In this document: piece by piece, positions 51,473 through 59,720 of the stretch
How positions within the stretch are numbered: the first letter of the stretch is position 1
Layout: the number at the start of each line of letters is the position of its first letter
Source of the DNA: Microbacterium sp. cf332
Lineage (GTDB): Bacteria; Actinomycetota; Actinomycetes; Actinomycetales; Microbacteriaceae
DNA length: 64,000 bases
Assembly: GCF_900102175.1 (NCBI RefSeq)
Contig: NZ_FNKN01000003.1
Location: 248,414-312,413, forward strand
Direction of reading: 5' to 3'
Program-made: the position numbers and the translations under genes
Notes under the pieces: model-generated
Database searches by the model: none
Told to the model about the DNA's origin: nothing
The model's input: only the letters and a program-made list of their open reading frames with translations

Positions 51473-53715
51473 CGAGCCCCACCATCGCCCCCGCGCCGCC
51501 GTTCCGCCAGCCCGCCCTGCCGATCCCGGAACGCGTCGCCGACCTGCTGTCGCGGATGACCCTCGAGGAGAAGGTCGGGCAGATGCTGCAGCTCGACGCG
51601 CGCGACGACCTCGCCGACCACGTGCTCTCGCGTCACGTCGGGTCGATCCTGCACACGTCGCCCGAACGCATCCTCGAGGCGCGCGAGCTGACGCAGCGCA
51701 CGCGCCTGCGCATCCCGCTGCTTGTGGGCGAGGATTGCATCCACGGCCACTCCTTCTGGCCCGGGGCCACGATCTATCCCACCCAGCTCGGCATGGCGGC
51801 GAGCTGGGATGCGGATCTGCTCGAACGCGTCGCGCGGGCGACCGCCGAGGAGGTCGCGGTCACCGGCATCCACTGGACCTTCTCGCCGGTGCTCTGCATC
51901 GCGCGCGACCTGCGCTGGGGCCGAGTAGGGGAGACGTTCGGCGAAGATCCGTTCCTCATCGGCGAGCTCGCCTCGGGGATGGTGCGCGGGTATCAGGGGA
52001 CGGGCCTCGGCGACCCATCGGCGATCCTCGCCACCGCCAAGCACTTCGCCGGCTACTCCGAGACCCAGGGCGGCCGCGACGCGAGCGAGGCCGACATCTC
52101 GCGACGCAAACTGCGGTCGTGGTTCCTGCCGCCGTTCGAGCGCGTCGCCCGCGAAGGGTGCCGCACGTTCATGCTCGGCTATCAGACGACCGACGGCGTG
52201 CCGATCACGACCAACGACTGGCTGCTCAACGACGTCCTCCGCGGCGAGTGGGGATACGGCGGGACCCTCATCACCGACTGGGACAACGTCGGACGCATGG
52301 TCTGGGAGCAGCGCGTGCAGCCCGACTACGTCCACGCGGCTGCGGCGGCGGTGACCGCCGGCAACGACATGGTCATGACCACGCCGCGGTTCTTCGAGGG
52401 TGCACTCGAGGCCGTCGAGCGGGGGCTGCTTGTAGCGGACGCCTTCGACGCCGCCGTGGCGCGCATCCTCACCCTGAAGTTCGAACTCGGTCTGTTCGAG
52501 GACCCGCGGCTGCCCGCCGCGAACCGCGACGAGGTCGTGGGAGCCGCGGCGCACCGGGAGCTCAACCTCGAGGTCGCTCGTCGCTCGCTCGTGCTGCTCG
52601 AGAACGACGGCGTGCTGCCGCTCGATCCGGAGCGGACGAGGCGCGTCGCGGTCGTCGGACCGCTCGCCGACGACGCGCAGACGCAGCTGGGCGACTGGGC
52701 GGGTGGCTCGGGTCAGGCCGGCTGGCTCGACGGGCAGCCGCGCGAGATGATCACGACCGTGCTCGACGGTCTGCGCAGCATCGCGCCGTGGGATGTCGTC
52801 CACGCGCGGGGCGCCGACATCCTCACCCTGGAACCGGATCCCGCCGGGCCCACCTTCCCCGACGGGCAGCCACGACCGCCCGTGCTCCATGCATGCGAGC
52901 CGGACGACGAGCTCATCTCGGCCGCCGTCGCCGCGGCCGAGCGATCCGACGTGGTCGTCGCCGTCGTCGGCGACCGCATCGAACTCGTGGGGGAGGGGCG
53001 CTCGACCGCGACCCTCGAGCTCATCGGCGGGCAGCGGGCGCTCCTGGACGCCGTCATCGACACGGGCGTTCCCGTGGTCGTCGTCCTCCTGGCGTCCAAA
53101 CCGCTCGTCCTGCCCGCCTCGGTCTCGAGGGCGGCAGCCGTCGTCTGGGCCGCCAATCCCGGCATGGCCGGCGGCGCCGCGCTCGCCGAGCTGCTGACCG
53201 GGGCCATCGAGCCCTCCGGACGGCTGCCCATCTCGTTCCCGCGCCACGTCGGGCAGCAGCCGACCTACTACAACCAGGTGCGCGGTCAGCACGGCGACCG
53301 GTACGCGGACCTCACCCAGGCGCCGGCGTGGGCCTTCGGGCAGGGCCTGTCGTACACGACCGTCGAGTACCGCGGCGTCGCGCTCGCCGACACCGAGGTC
53401 GATCCCGCCGGGACGGTCGTGGTCGACGTCGAGGTCTGCAACACCGGCGCCCGTCCCGTGCGCGAGACCGTGCAGCTCTATGTGCGCGACGTCGTCACCA
53501 GCGCCAGCTGGTGCGACCGCGAGCTCAAGGCCTACCGGCAGGTCGAGCTGAGCCCCGGTGAGGTGCGCACGGTTCGGATCGAGCTCGCGGCCGCTGCCTG
53601 CACGATCGTCGACGCGAGCGGTCGCCGCGTGGTCGAGCCCGGCGAATTCGACGTGCTCGTCGGAGCGTCATCCCGGCCGGAGGACCTGACGGCGGCGAGG
53701 TTCCGCATCCGCTGA
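51469..53715 (+). CDS. Glycoside hydrolase family 3 beta-glucosidase
   Basis: 748-residue three-domain GH3 enzyme without a signal peptide, so cytosolic. TLEEKVGQM begins the barrel; KHFAGYSETQGGRDAS, the nucleophile Asp270 in GYGGTLITDWDNVGRM, LLENDGVLPLDPERTRRVAVVGP opens the alpha/beta sandwich, and a C-terminal Fn3-like domain (VEVCNTGARPVRETVQLYVRDV) closes it. It would hydrolyse beta-glucosides or cello-oligosaccharides brought in by the preceding transporter. The ATG overlaps the permease stop (ATGA), making a single operon. Confidence 0.94.
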   Translation: MTSPTIAPAPPFRQPALPIPERVADLLSRMTLEEKVGQMLQLDARDDLADHVLSRHVGSILHTSPERILEARELTQRTRLRIPLLVGEDCIHGHSFWPGATIYPTQLGMAASWDADLLERVARATAEEVAVTGIHWTFSPVLCIARDLRWGRVGETFGEDPFLIGELASGMVRGYQGTGLGDPSAILATAKHFAGYSETQGGRDASEADISRRKLRSWFLPPFERVAREGCRTFMLGYQTTDGVPITTNDWLLNDVLRGEWGYGGTLITDWDNVGRMVWEQRVQPDYVHAAAAAVTAGNDMVMTTPRFFEGALEAVERGLLVADAFDAAVARILTLKFELGLFEDPRLPAANRDEVVGAAAHRELNLEVARRSLVLLENDGVLPLDPERTRRVAVVGPLADDAQTQLGDWAGGSGQAGWLDGQPREMITTVLDGLRSIAPWDVVHARGADILTLEPDPAGPTFPDGQPRPPVLHACEPDDELISAAVAAAERSDVVVAVVGDRIELVGEGRSTATLELIGGQRALLDAVIDTGVPVVVVLLASKPLVLPASVSRAAAVVWAANPGMAGGAALAELLTGAIEPSGRLPISFPRHVGQQPTYYNQVRGQHGDRYADLTQAPAWAFGQGLSYTTVEYRGVALADTEVDPAGTVVVDVEVCNTGARPVRETVQLYVRDVVTSASWCDRELKAYRQVELSPGEVRTVRIELAAAACTIVDASGRRVVEPGEFDVLVGASSRPEDLTAARFRIR

Positions 53716-53785
53716 GGGGCCGACGCGCGGCGCCGGGGACGGGACCGCGCGCCGGCGGCGCCGATCCGGCGGCAGGCCTCGTCCC

Positions 53786-54382
53786 TCAGTCGGCCGTGCG
53801 CACCCCGAGGTGCAGCAGGGCCGAGCGTGCCGTGAGGTCGGCGAGGTGCTCGTCGAGCGGCGCGCCGAGCGGCAGCAGAGCGCGGGCCAGGACCGGACCG
53901 ATGAGCAGGTCGGAGATCTCGTCGCTGTCGACGTCGACGCTCTCGAGCTCGCCTCGCGCCACAGCCGCGTCGATGACGCGCCGCACCCGGTCGCGACGTG
54001 GCCGGATGAACTCGCTGAAGTAGAGCGCCGAGAGCTCGGGTGCCGTCCGGGCGGCGCCGAGCAGTCCGACGATGCTGTTGCGCATGACCGGGTCGGCGAG
54101 CATCGCCACCTCCTCGCGCTGCATCGCGCGCAGGTCGCCGGCGAGGGTGCCCGTGTCCGGTTGGGCGCCCGCACCGAACCGGCGCTGGAGAACCGTCAAG
54201 GCGAGATGCGCCGTGCTGGAGAATCGGCGGTAGAAGGTCGGCCGCGTGGTGCCGACCTCGCTGACGAGTCCGTCGACCGTGAGGGCGGAGAAGCCCTTCT
54301 CGGCCATGACCCGTTCCGCGGCCCGGAGGAGGTCCTCCGTGATGCCCTGCGTGTGCGGGCGACCGACTCTGCTAGCGGACAT
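53786..54382 (-). CDS. TetR-family regulator
   Basis: 198-residue TetR protein: GITEDLLRAAERVMAEKGFSALTVDGLVSEVGTTRPTFYRRFSSTAHLALTVLQRRFG is the DNA-binding domain; the rest fits a TetR_C_16-like ligand domain (PVMRNSIVGLLGAARTAPELSALYFSEFIRPRRDRVRRVID). ATG at 54382 fixed by TACAGT 6 nt upstream on the minus strand. Convergent with the GH3 gene; target unknown, possibly the inverted repeats at 54397-54417 or 54492-54513. Confidence 0.9.
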   Translation of the reverse strand: MSASRVGRPHTQGITEDLLRAAERVMAEKGFSALTVDGLVSEVGTTRPTFYRRFSSTAHLALTVLQRRFGAGAQPDTGTLAGDLRAMQREEVAMLADPVMRNSIVGLLGAARTAPELSALYFSEFIRPRRDRVRRVIDAAVARGELESVDVDSDEISDLLIGPVLARALLPLGAPLDEHLADLTARSALLHLGVRTAD

Positions 54383-54388
54383 CCCGCA

Positions 54389-54394
54389 ACTGTA
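54389..54394 (-). promoter_or_regulatory. -10 box of leaderless TetR gene
   Basis: On the minus strand TACAGT ends exactly 6 nt before the ATG at 54382. CGCGAT-N9-ATCGCG (54397-54417) lies just upstream and could be its autoregulatory operator. Confidence 0.45.
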
Positions 54395-54491
54395 ATCGCG
54401 ATGCGCCGAGAATCGCGGTGGAGCCCCCCATGCGCTTCGTCGCGCGGATCTTCACCGCGACCTTCGGCGGACCGTGACCGGGTGAGGCCCA

Positions 54492-54513
54492 CGTTACAGC
54501 GTCAGACGTAACG
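54492..54513. promoter_or_regulatory. Third TTAC-N10-GTAA operator-like site
   Basis: CGTTAC-N10-GTAACG, a perfect 22-bp palindrome with the same geometry as O1 and O2 at 45.9 kb. It lies between the divergent TetR gene and the CNNM leader. Confidence 0.5.
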
Positions 54514-54594
54514 CCCGGATGCTGCCAGCGCCGGCCGTCTCCGATGCCGCTATCCTGTGATTGCCCACCCGTGCCCTATCGAGAAAGAACACCC

Positions 54595-54675
54595 GTGAGC
54601 AATCGCCATTCCTCCACCGACCAGGAGGGTCGATCTTCGTACCCCCTCGCTGAGAGAGGGGGTGAATCCGAATGA
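54595..54675 (+). CDS. Leader peptide of CNNM operon 2 (26 aa)
   Basis: A 26-codon GTG ORF starting VSNRHSSTDQEGRSSYPLAE and ending RGGESE. Its stop TGA (54673-54675) overlaps the ATG of the CNNM gene at 54672 (ATGA). It reads through two hairpins, the second of which holds the ribosome-binding region. It is rich in charged residues (4 Glu and 1 Asp) rather than Pro. Same placement as the leader at 4975-5040 in front of a homologous gene pair, which is the main evidence. A GAGAAAG ribosome-binding site lies about 8 nt upstream. Confidence 0.55.
   Translation: MSNRHSSTDQEGRSSYPLAERGGESE
54641..54663 (+). promoter_or_regulatory. RBS-sequestering hairpin before CNNM gene 3
   Basis: ACCCCCTC / GAGGGGGT form a perfect 8-bp stem with a 7-nt loop. 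The GAGGGGG strand is the ribosome-binding site of the gene at 54672, 8 nt from its ATG. A second small stem CCTCC/GGAGG (54611-54628) lies upstream. Same design as at 5013-5031. Confidence 0.6.
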
Positions 54676-56117
54676 TCGAGGCAGTTCTGACACTGCTGCT
54701 CGGCATCCTGCTGACACTGGCGATCATCGCCGCCTGCGGCTTCTTCGTCGCGCAGGAGTTCGCGTACATGTCCGTCGATCGGTCGCGCATGGCCGCCCGG
54801 GCCGAGAAGGGCGATGCGCAAGCAGCACGTGTGCTGGCCATCACCAAGCGCACGTCCTTCATGCTCTCGGGCGCGCAGCTCGGCATCACCGTGACCGGCC
54901 TGATGATCGGCTACGTGGCCGAACCGCTGATCGGCGAATCGATCGGCACGCTCCTCGGCGGCGTCGGCATCGACCCGGCCGTCTCGGTGCTGATCGGCAC
55001 CGTGGGCGCGTTGGTGCTCGCGACCGTCGTGACCATGATCTTCGGCGAGCTGTATCCGAAGAACCTCGCCATCGCGAGCCCCGAGCCGCTCGCCCGTGCG
55101 CTGGCGGTGCCCACCCGCATCTACCTGCTGCTCTTCGGCTGGCTCATCACCGTCTTCGACGTCGCAGCCAACGCCCTGCTCCGTCTGCTCCGCATCGAGC
55201 CGCTCGAGGACGTCGACGAGAGCGCGACCGCCCGCGACCTCGAGGCCATCATCGAGGAGTCCCGCGCGAGCGGCGACCTCCCCGACGATCTGTCGATGAT
55301 CATCGACCGCATCCTCGACTTCCCGCAGCGCGACGTCGAGCACGCGATGGTGCCGCGCTCGCGCATCGACTCGATCTCGCCCGACACCACGGTGGGCGAG
55401 GTGCGCGCTCTGATGGCCACCGGCCACACGCGCTACCCGGTCATCGGCCACGAGGACGACCCCGTCGGTGTCGTCGAGCTGATCGACCTGCTGCGCGGGC
55501 ACTACGCCGACGACGCGCCGGTGTCGACCATGATGCGCGAGGCCGTCGTGCTGCCGACGACGATGCAGCTGCCCGTCGCGCTCGACCGCATGCGGCAGAC
55601 GCGGAACGAGCTCGCGTGCGTCGTCGACGAGTACGGCAACTTCGACGGCATCCTCACGATCGAGGACCTGACCGAAGAGGTCATCGGCGAGATCTCCGAC
55701 GAGCACGATCTCGACGTCCACGAGATCGTCAGCGTCGGGGACGACCACTGGCGTCTGCCCGGCGACATCCACCTCGACGAGGTCGAGCGCCTCATCGGCT
55801 ACGACCTGCCGAGGGACGACGCCGAGACCATCGCCGGACTCATCATCAGCGAGCACGGCGACCTGCTGCCGGAGGGCGCGGTCGTACGCATCGACCTGCC
55901 CGAGCGTGCGTCCGAGACCGTGCAGGGCCTGCGGATGCAGCGCTGGCTCGACGTCGAGGTGGCCGAGGTCGCCCGACTGGTCCCGTCGGAGCTCGTCGTG
56001 CGTCTGCACGAGGTGGATCTCGACGCCGACGCCGATGATGCCGAGCTGACAGCCCATACCGGGGGCGGCGATGCCGTCGTCGCGGCCGGCGCGCCCGACG
56101 AGGAGGTCACCCGATGA
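54672..56117 (+). CDS. CNNM/CorC family membrane protein with CorC domain
   Basis: 481-residue CNNM protein: DUF21 domain (IIAACGFFVAQEFAYMSVDRSRMAARAEKGDAQAARVL; FGELYPKNLAIASPEPLA), CBS pair (MVPRSRIDSI, VVDEYGNFDGILTIEDLTEEVIGEISDEHD) and CorC/HlyC domain (DDHWRLPGDIHLDEVERLIGYDLP, about 355-435), then an acidic tail. Same long form as the gene at 5040 but only distantly similar, so a second system rather than a recent duplicate. Start overlaps the leader ORF stop; ATGA overlap with the next gene. Confidence 0.92.
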   Translation: MIEAVLTLLLGILLTLAIIAACGFFVAQEFAYMSVDRSRMAARAEKGDAQAARVLAITKRTSFMLSGAQLGITVTGLMIGYVAEPLIGESIGTLLGGVGIDPAVSVLIGTVGALVLATVVTMIFGELYPKNLAIASPEPLARALAVPTRIYLLLFGWLITVFDVAANALLRLLRIEPLEDVDESATARDLEAIIEESRASGDLPDDLSMIIDRILDFPQRDVEHAMVPRSRIDSISPDTTVGEVRALMATGHTRYPVIGHEDDPVGVVELIDLLRGHYADDAPVSTMMREAVVLPTTMQLPVALDRMRQTRNELACVVDEYGNFDGILTIEDLTEEVIGEISDEHDLDVHEIVSVGDDHWRLPGDIHLDEVERLIGYDLPRDDAETIAGLIISEHGDLLPEGAVVRIDLPERASETVQGLRMQRWLDVEVAEVARLVPSELVVRLHEVDLDADADDAELTAHTGGGDAVVAAGAPDEEVTR

Positions 56118-57136
56118 GCTGGTGGGTCGTTACGATTATCACGATCGCGCTCATCGTCGCGAGTGCGTTCTTCGTCATCGTCGAGTTCGCGCTGCTCGCC
56201 GCCCGGCGACACCGGCTGGAAGAGGAGGCCGACCGCAGCGCGTCTGCGCGCGCGGCGCTGCGCGGTGTCAACGAGCTCACCGTCATGCTCGCCTTCGCCC
56301 AGCTGGGCATCACTGCGTGCACGTTCCTGCTCGGTGCCATCACCAAACCGGCGATCGACTACGCGCTCGCGCCCGTGTTCGAGCAGTGGGGTCTGCCCTA
56401 CGTCCTCGCCGACATCATCGCCTTCATGCTGGCCCTGATCGTGGTGACGTTCCTCCACCTCGTCATCGGCGAGATGGCCCCGAAGTCGTGGGCGATCGCG
56501 CATCCCGAGGTTGCGGCGAAGGCCACGGGCATCACGGCGCGTGCTCTCACGTGGCCGCTGCGTCCGTTCCTGCTGTGGATCAACCACATCGCCAACCGGC
56601 TCGTGAAGGCGTCGGGCGTCGAGCCCGTCGAGAAGGCCGCCGCCGGCGGTCAGGATGCCGACACGATCCGCGAGCTCGTCGCGCACTCGCGCGCGGCGGG
56701 GACGCTCGAGGTGCAGTACTCCGAGCCCATCGCCCGCGCGATCGCGCTCGGCTCGCTGACCGTCGGCGACATCGTGCGCACCGACCGCGTGCCTACGTCG
56801 GTGCCCGTCACGGCGACCGCCGCCGACGTGCAGGCCGTCGCCGCGTCGTCGAGCCACTTGCGCATCCTGGTGGGTGAGGGGGCCTCGAGCCGGGTGGCGC
56901 ACGTCCGCGACACCCTCGCCGTCGCTCCTGACACTCCGGCGATCGACATCGCCCGGGAAGCGCTCGTCGTGGGCCCGGACGCCTCGGCCTACGACGCCCT
57001 CGCACGCATGCGCCGCGGGCACGTGCAGCTCGCGACGGTCGTCGACGGCGACCGGCTGCTCGGGGTCGTCACGCTCGACGACCTGCTGCGCGAGGTGCTC
57101 CCGGGTGCTGCCGACAGCGAGCTGATCACGAACTGA
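56114..57136 (+). CDS. CNNM/CorC family membrane protein lacking the CorC domain
   Basis: 340-residue short partner: DUF21 region (MSWWVVTIITIALIVASAFFVIVEFALLAARRHRLEEEAD; HLVIGEMAPKSWAIAHPE) and a CBS pair (RTDRVPTSVPV ... LATVVDGDRLLGVVTLDDLLREVLPG). It ends right after the CBS pair with no CorC domain, like the gene at 6404. Ends before a long inverted repeat. Confidence 0.9.
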   Translation: MSWWVVTIITIALIVASAFFVIVEFALLAARRHRLEEEADRSASARAALRGVNELTVMLAFAQLGITACTFLLGAITKPAIDYALAPVFEQWGLPYVLADIIAFMLALIVVTFLHLVIGEMAPKSWAIAHPEVAAKATGITARALTWPLRPFLLWINHIANRLVKASGVEPVEKAAAGGQDADTIRELVAHSRAAGTLEVQYSEPIARAIALGSLTVGDIVRTDRVPTSVPVTATAADVQAVAASSSHLRILVGEGASSRVAHVRDTLAVAPDTPAIDIAREALVVGPDASAYDALARMRRGHVQLATVVDGDRLLGVVTLDDLLREVLPGAADSELITN

Positions 57137-57168
57137 CCGGGTCGGCCGGTCGCCCGGCATGCTCGCAT

Positions 57169-57213
57169 GGCAGATCGCGCCCCTTCCTCGTGAGGATGTG
57201 GGCGCGATCTGCC
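57169..57213. terminator. Terminator-like inverted repeat after CNNM operon 2
   Basis: GGCAGATCGCGCCC and GGGCGCGATCTGCC form a perfect 14-bp stem with a 17-nt loop. No T run. Confidence 0.6.
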
Positions 57214-57235
57214 GGGTGAACCCAGCCCAGTCTCG

Positions 57236-57267
57236 CCCCCTAAGCTACTATCGGTAACTTAAGGGGG
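57236..57267. promoter_or_regulatory. Long palindrome at the TetR/oxidoreductase promoter
   Basis: CCCCCTAAG-C-TAC-TATCG-GTA-A-CTTAAGGGGG is a near-perfect palindrome of about 32 bp containing a TACTAT -10-like box. It sits 6 bp before the TetR start and is a strong candidate autoregulatory operator. Confidence 0.6.
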
Positions 57268-57272
57268 GCGAG

Positions 57273-57875
57273 ATGGACGACGAAGGACCGCGGCGCCGGA
57301 TGCCGCGACACGAGCGGCGGGCGCAACTGTTGGCCGTCGCCCGCGAGCTGATTCACGACGCGGGGACCGACGAGTTCACCCTGGGGCGTCTCGCCGAACG
57401 CGCGGGTGTGACCAAGCCGATCGTCTACGACCACTTCGGCGACCGCGCCGGCGCGCTCGCCGAGCTCTACCGGGCGTTCGAGGAGCAGCAGCGCGCGAGC
57501 CTGACCGCAGCACTGGCGGGCGCGGACCCGACGCTCGGCTCGGTGTGCGCCGCCGTCGCCGGCGCCTACATCGACTGCTCGCTCGCCGAGGGGCGCGAGC
57601 TCGCCGACGTCGTGTCGGCGCTGGCCGGCTCGGCGACCCTCGCCGAAGTGCGCCGCGAGGCGGAGGAGGCCTATCTCGCGCTGTGCCGCGAGGCGCTCGC
57701 GACCTGCGGCGGGCGGTTCGACCACGCCGCCGCGCGAGCTGTGGTCGGCGCCGGCGACTCTCTTTCGCGCGCGGTGCTCGAGCACCGCATCAGCGCCGGC
57801 TCTGCCCGTTCGGCCCTGTCCCGCGTGCTGCACGCCCTTGCTCACCCATCCGACGACCGACCGGAGGCATCATGA
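57273..57875 (+). CDS. TetR-family regulator
   Basis: 200-residue TetR protein: RRAQLLAVARELIHDAGTDEFTLGRLAERAGVTKPIVYDHFGDRAGALAELYRAF is the DNA-binding domain. It overlaps the downstream oxidoreductase gene by 4 bp, so the pair forms one operon, probably autoregulated through the palindrome at 57236-57267 and induced by a toxic electrophile or quinone (inference). Confidence 0.9.
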   Translation: MDDEGPRRRMPRHERRAQLLAVARELIHDAGTDEFTLGRLAERAGVTKPIVYDHFGDRAGALAELYRAFEEQQRASLTAALAGADPTLGSVCAAVAGAYIDCSLAEGRELADVVSALAGSATLAEVRREAEEAYLALCREALATCGGRFDHAAARAVVGAGDSLSRAVLEHRISAGSARSALSRVLHALAHPSDDRPEAS

Positions 57876-58657
57876 CCCTTTCGCACGAACCGACGCCGAA
57901 CACCGCGCACTGGGTGCTCGCCCACCCGCGCGGCTCGTCGCTGAACGCTCACCTGTTCCGCGAGGGCACAGCCGAGCTGGCGAAGACGCACACCGTAGCG
58001 ACATCCGATCTGTACGCCGACGGCTTCCGGCCCGTCTTCACCGATCCGGAGCTCGACGTCACCCTCGGTCGGGCCTCCGGAGCGCCCGGCGGTACGTATG
58101 GGCAGGTCGCGTTCCCCGACGACGTCATCGAGGAGCAGCGCAAGCTCGCCGCCGCCGAGCTGCTCGTGCTGCAGTTCCCGCTGTGGTGGTACGGGCCGCC
58201 CGCGATCCTCAAGGGCTGGATCGACCGCGTGCTCACCAACGGATTCGCCTACGGCGACATGGACCCCGAGCTCGGCGTCCCGCGCCGCTACGGCGACGGT
58301 GGACTCTCGGGACGGCGCGCGCTCGTGGTCGTCACGGTGGGGGAGGACGAACGCTCGATCGGAGAGCGCGGCATCAGCGGAGACCTCGGCTCGCTGCTCT
58401 TCCCGCTGACCCACGGCGCCCTCTGGTACGTCGGCATCGAGGCCCTCGACCTGCACGTCGTCTACGACGCGGACGGCCTGGATGTCGCCGGCGTCGACCG
58501 CGAGACGGAGCGCCTGCGCGCTCGCATCGCGGGCCTCGGGATGGAGCAGCCGCGGCGGTACCGCGCGCTGCGCGACGGCGATTACCAGGGAACGCGGGCG
58601 CTGCGCAGCGACATCCATCCCGGCCGGACCGATTTCGGCATCCACCTGGCCGACTGA
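57872..58657 (+). CDS. NAD(P)H-dependent flavin oxidoreductase (NQO/KefF-like)
   Basis: 261-residue flavodoxin-fold reductase: WVLAHPRGSSLNAHLFREG (FMN phosphate loop), SDLYADGFRPVFTDPEL, LLVLQFPLWWYGPPAILKGWIDRVLTNGFAYG is the quinone-reductase signature, VTVGEDERS. Similar to NQO1/KefF/'modulator of drug activity' enzymes that detoxify quinones by two-electron reduction. ATGA overlap with its TetR gene; GGAGG upstream. Confidence 0.92.
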   Translation: MTLSHEPTPNTAHWVLAHPRGSSLNAHLFREGTAELAKTHTVATSDLYADGFRPVFTDPELDVTLGRASGAPGGTYGQVAFPDDVIEEQRKLAAAELLVLQFPLWWYGPPAILKGWIDRVLTNGFAYGDMDPELGVPRRYGDGGLSGRRALVVVTVGEDERSIGERGISGDLGSLLFPLTHGALWYVGIEALDLHVVYDADGLDVAGVDRETERLRARIAGLGMEQPRRYRALRDGDYQGTRALRSDIHPGRTDFGIHLAD

Positions 58658-58712
58658 TCGGTTGCGGTACGGCGAAGGGGAGCCGGCGAACCGACTCCCC
58701 TTCTTCCGTGTG

Positions 58713-58785
58713 TGCCCCCGACTGGAATCGAACCAGCGACCTTTGGTACCGGAAACCAACGCTCTATCCCCTGAGCTACGGAGGC
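58713..58785 (-). tRNA. tRNA-Arg (anticodon CCG)
   Basis: 73-nt cloverleaf on the minus strand. Acceptor GCCTCCG/CGGGGGC plus discriminator A, D arm TAGCTCAGGGGATAGAGC, anticodon stem TTGGT/ACCAA with loop TTCCGGT (CCG), T arm GCTGGTTCGAATCCAGT (with one G:T). CCA is not encoded. It decodes CGG, a frequent codon in this GC-rich genome. argS lies 2.3 kb downstream on the other strand. Confidence 0.96.
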
Positions 58786-58834
58786 GTGCCGATCGAGACT
58801 ATCACCGCGCGAGGTCGTGATTCGACCACGCGCG

Positions 58835-59659
58835 TCAGGGGACGAGGGGCTCCGGCGCGGGCTCGGCGGCGACGGCGGGTGCTTCGGTGATGGCGGCGAT
58901 GTCGGACGCGAGACGGTCGGCGAGGTAGGCGTGGCCGGCGGTGGACGGGTGGTCGCGACCGGTCGCGCTCGTGTCGATCACATCGAGGTAGTTCGCGTCG
59001 GTGATCCAGTCCTCCGCGATGGGGGAGAGGTACCACCAGCCTCGCGCGGCGGCGAGGTCGGCGAGGTCGCGGTCGATGCGCGCGGTCTGCGCCTCGACCG
59101 GGAGCACCTGGGGCGCGGGTCCGAGGACGACGATGCGGGCGTCGGGGTAGGTGTCGGCCAGCGCATCCCACGCGGCGTTCACGGCGTCGCGGTAGCCCGT
59201 CTCGCCCTGCTTGCGGTCGTTGATCGAACCCTGCACGATCACCAGGTCGGGGTCGAGGGCAGGATCCAGCGCCGCGATCCGCTCGCCGAACGCCGGTCCG
59301 TCGATGCCGGGCTTGAGGTATCCGCTGCCGCGCACTCCGTCGACGATGGTCGTCCAGCCGGTGCGCTCGGCCACGACGTAGGCGTATCCGAGGGTCGGGT
59401 CGGATGCTGCGGAGCCGTAGGTCCACGAGTCACCGAAGATCAGCACGCGCGCACCGGCGGGGAGCGCGAGCGGAGCTGCATCCACCGCGGTGACCGCTCC
59501 GTCGGCGGCGGCGACGGGCGCGGCGGTGGGGGCGGACCACGGGCGCAGGAACGCCGTCAACGCGAGGGCGACGACGGCTGCCGAGATCGCCGAGACCGCC
59601 CACACGGTCCTGCGGCGAGGACGGTCGTTTCGGCTCTGCACACGCTGAGGGTACGTCAT
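58835..59659 (-). CDS. SGNH/GDSL hydrolase, membrane-anchored or exported
   Basis: 274-residue protein: basic N-terminus and one hydrophobic helix (about 18-38: TVWAVSAISAAVVALALTAFL), an Ala-rich linker, then an SGNH domain with GDSWTYGS (Ser78), GSGYLKPG, VIVQGSINDRK (GxND-like) and DHPSTAGHAYLAD (Asp-His). Likely an extracytoplasmic esterase or deacetylase acting on wall or surface polysaccharide. The C-terminus is Pro/Glu rich. Confidence 0.9.
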   Translation of the reverse strand: MTYPQRVQSRNDRPRRRTVWAVSAISAAVVALALTAFLRPWSAPTAAPVAAADGAVTAVDAAPLALPAGARVLIFGDSWTYGSAASDPTLGYAYVVAERTGWTTIVDGVRGSGYLKPGIDGPAFGERIAALDPALDPDLVIVQGSINDRKQGETGYRDAVNAAWDALADTYPDARIVVLGPAPQVLPVEAQTARIDRDLADLAAARGWWYLSPIAEDWITDANYLDVIDTSATGRDHPSTAGHAYLADRLASDIAAITEAPAVAAEPAPEPLVP

Positions 59660-59720
59660 CCGATCGTCAGGCACGTACACGCGTTACGCGGCCACCCGCC
59701 CGTCGCGACGCAGCGGGCGG

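Noticed and set aside
53716..53785. GC-rich hairpin between the GH3 gene and the TetR gene as a terminator
   Set aside because: Several alternative imperfect stems are possible and none is clearly better than expected for this base composition.
58482..58820. An ORF reading RLESNQRPLVPETNALSPEL and a frame mate reading APDWNRTSDLWYRKPTLYPLSYGG
   Set aside because: These are the well-known spurious translations of a tRNA gene read on the wrong strand; the tRNA-Arg at 58713-58785 explains them.
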